Part shown: piece by piece, positions 62,460 through 64,000 of the stretch
How positions within the stretch are numbered: position 1 is the first letter of the stretch
Layout of the letters: each line of letters starts with the position of its first letter
DNA from: Epiperipatus broadwayi
Lineage: Eukaryota > Onychophora > Udeonychophora > Euonychophora > Peripatidae
NCBI GenBank assembly: GCA_028023455.1
Contig: JAQFVV010012509.1
Span: forward strand, 2,356,001 to 2,420,000
Length of the DNA stretch: 64,000 bases
Reading direction: 5' to 3'
The notes under the pieces: generated by a model
The model's input: the letters and a program-made list of their open reading frames with translations, nothing else
Told to the model about the DNA's origin: nothing
The model's database searches: none
Translations under genes and position numbers: made by a program

Positions 62460-62969
62460 AAAATAACTGGTCCTAAGCAAAACAGGGAACCATACCATCA
62501 CTATCTCAATTGAGGCATGACTAACCCAACACGTCAATCCATTAAGAAAATAATGGACACACCCATTTAACTAATACCACAGATTAAGTCCATTAAGTTT
62601 CACATAAAAAAGGCAATGTATTTATAAAAACACACATACACTTAACCAATGTATAAGCTATCCAAAGGAAAACATTTTGCAATGATAGTCAGATCGCCAT
62701 GGAAAAATGGCTATCTCTTTATAATGTGAAGATAGATAATTGTAGGCATCTTCCAATACAACATCATCAGGTATAAACATCAAAGTCAAAAAAAAAAATT
62801 AAGGAAAACAAATTAACTTAAGAACAGCAATCCCTAATGATAGGTAATGAACTACGTGAAAAGTAGGACTCTTCTTAAGTCAATATCTTAGGCTACTCAA
62901 TAAAAGATATAGAGTAAAATTGAGGAATTAAAAGATTTTTATCTTTAATTCTTTTATACTGGGAGGATA
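62460..62969 (+). repeat. 3' internal segment of the L element, copy 2, with polypurine tract
   Basis: Homologous to 56340-56740 (see there). It ends in CTGGGAGGATA immediately before the repeat L start TGTAAGATGTG at 62970, as expected for a polypurine tract next to a 3' LTR. Confidence 0.65.
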
Positions 62970-64000
62970 TGTAAGATGTGTTGTTACATCCCATTAAGAA
63001 CCATTAAACACCCTTACCTACTTCAACTCCAATACCCACAATAACAACATTCCCTACATATAATATAAAGTTATATGTATAAAGAGAATGTAAATCAGAT
63101 AAAACATATTCCCAAAAGACGAAAATGTTCACAAATATTGTAGGTGAGAAACATTTGATTGTTTCCATAATTAAATATTTAACAAGCGTATGATAAAATA
63201 CATAATCCAAACTAAACTGTAAAACTAAAATATTCATACTTACCTTTATTATATAAATCTCTCGTTAATTATTGCAATATATATATATTACAATAATATA
63301 AGAAAAAGATAATCAAATTTAGATGCGAGAAAATCACAAAAAACTTAAAGAAAATAAATATCATTTTTTATTATTAATCCTACACACACACATATATAAA
63401 TCATAACACATGATGTAAATAACTCAATGCATAAACTCGAACTGCTGTTTGAAAGTCAAACTAACACTAAAAAGAACAACCTTGTTTTGGTAATCGGAAA
63501 AATATATATACAAACAATCTCAAAAATCAAATCAACTTGTCATCTAACCAACACATATACTTTGAGAGCGGAATATCAAACTTGTTCAAAGAGAAAAGTC
63601 CACAGCCATCAAAGTAAAACTTAAACAAGAATATCTCATTGAAGACAGATAAGAGCAGAAGTAAAGCAGACAAAACTAAAGTCAGCAAACTAAGGGAATT
63701 TAAATATAAATCCCACAAATAGTTCTAAAGTTATTCGATACTTCTAGAATATTTTCAATCTTGAGCCATAGAGATTGATCAACTTTAACTTGAGATTCCC
63801 AATAGCCCATACCTTGCTATTCAACAAACTCAAGAGCTCTGATCAACTATGTATATAGAGCCACAGACAACCATGATCTGCTAAATGTAAAGTTACCTTG
63901 TGGGAAGGGATTCGTCACTCATGGAGTTATAACCACCAAAACTGAATTTGACTCAATACAGCATCTGGTCATCTATGCTGATCACACTATCAACTTTACT
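62970..64000 (+). repeat. LTR-like repeat L, copy 2 (runs off the window)
   Basis: Colinear with 52280-53320. It starts TGTAAGATGTGTTGTTACATC and continues to the last base of the window. The frames at 63004-63237 and 63427-63718 are chance frames in it. Confidence 0.7.

Noticed and set aside
1-64000. CRISPR arrays, rRNA genes, intact tRNA genes
   Set aside because: No regularly spaced short repeats, no rRNA-like conserved blocks and no cloverleaf with paired acceptor stem were seen.

Overview
This is a very A+T-rich animal (metazoan) nuclear window, roughly three quarters A+T by eye. It is gene-poor, rich in homopolymer runs and microsatellites, and packed with decayed mobile elements. One assembly gap (500 N, 19041-19540) shows it is a scaffold. 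There are no bacterial-style operons. RTE-type LINE tails, hAT and other inverted-repeat DNA elements, and a first coding exon with splice signals all indicate an invertebrate. The exon's wording suits an arthropod, perhaps a chelicerate, but the species cannot be fixed from the sequence.

The only host gene I can support is one exon on the minus strand at 37237-37418. It encodes the N-terminal membrane anchor of NADPH-cytochrome P450 reductase and ends in a GTAAGT donor. The rest of that gene should lie at lower coordinates. I found no further exon down to base 1, so either the first intron exceeds 37 kb or the exons are missing or unrecognised. Most of 1-37236 would then be intron, and 37419-64000 would be 5' UTR intron or intergenic DNA.

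Layout. 1-9 kb: AT-rich DNA holding an unrecognised, degraded minus-strand coding block (about 3.0-5.6 kb, perhaps down to 2.3 kb) and a hAT-like relic. 9-10.3 kb: LINE relic and a foldback MITE. 15-24.7 kb: dense repeats, with RTE tails at 16.9 and 19.7 kb, a TIR element at 17.5-18.4 kb, a MITE at 18.5 kb, two back-to-back LINE relics at 20.9-23.3 kb (one split by a MITE) and a 176 bp direct repeat pair at 24.1-24.7 kb. 24.9-28.4 kb: an LTR-like direct repeat pair. 28.4-37 kb: mostly featureless intronic DNA with a hairpin, a possible hammerhead relic and a tRNA-related SINE. 37.2 kb: the reductase exon. 37.7-41.3 kb: a cluster of palindromes, including a 759 bp inverted repeat. 44.3-49 kb: two TIR-bounded elements. 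50.6 kb: the best RTE tail. 52.3-64 kb: LTR retroelement pieces with a broken gag-like coding region, a clean local inversion with duplicated flanks, and an intact hAT MITE with its 8 bp target duplication.

The repeats do not form a pathway. Their interest is in how they are nested and rearranged (inversions, head-to-head pairs, insertions into older elements) and in a few pieces I could not name.
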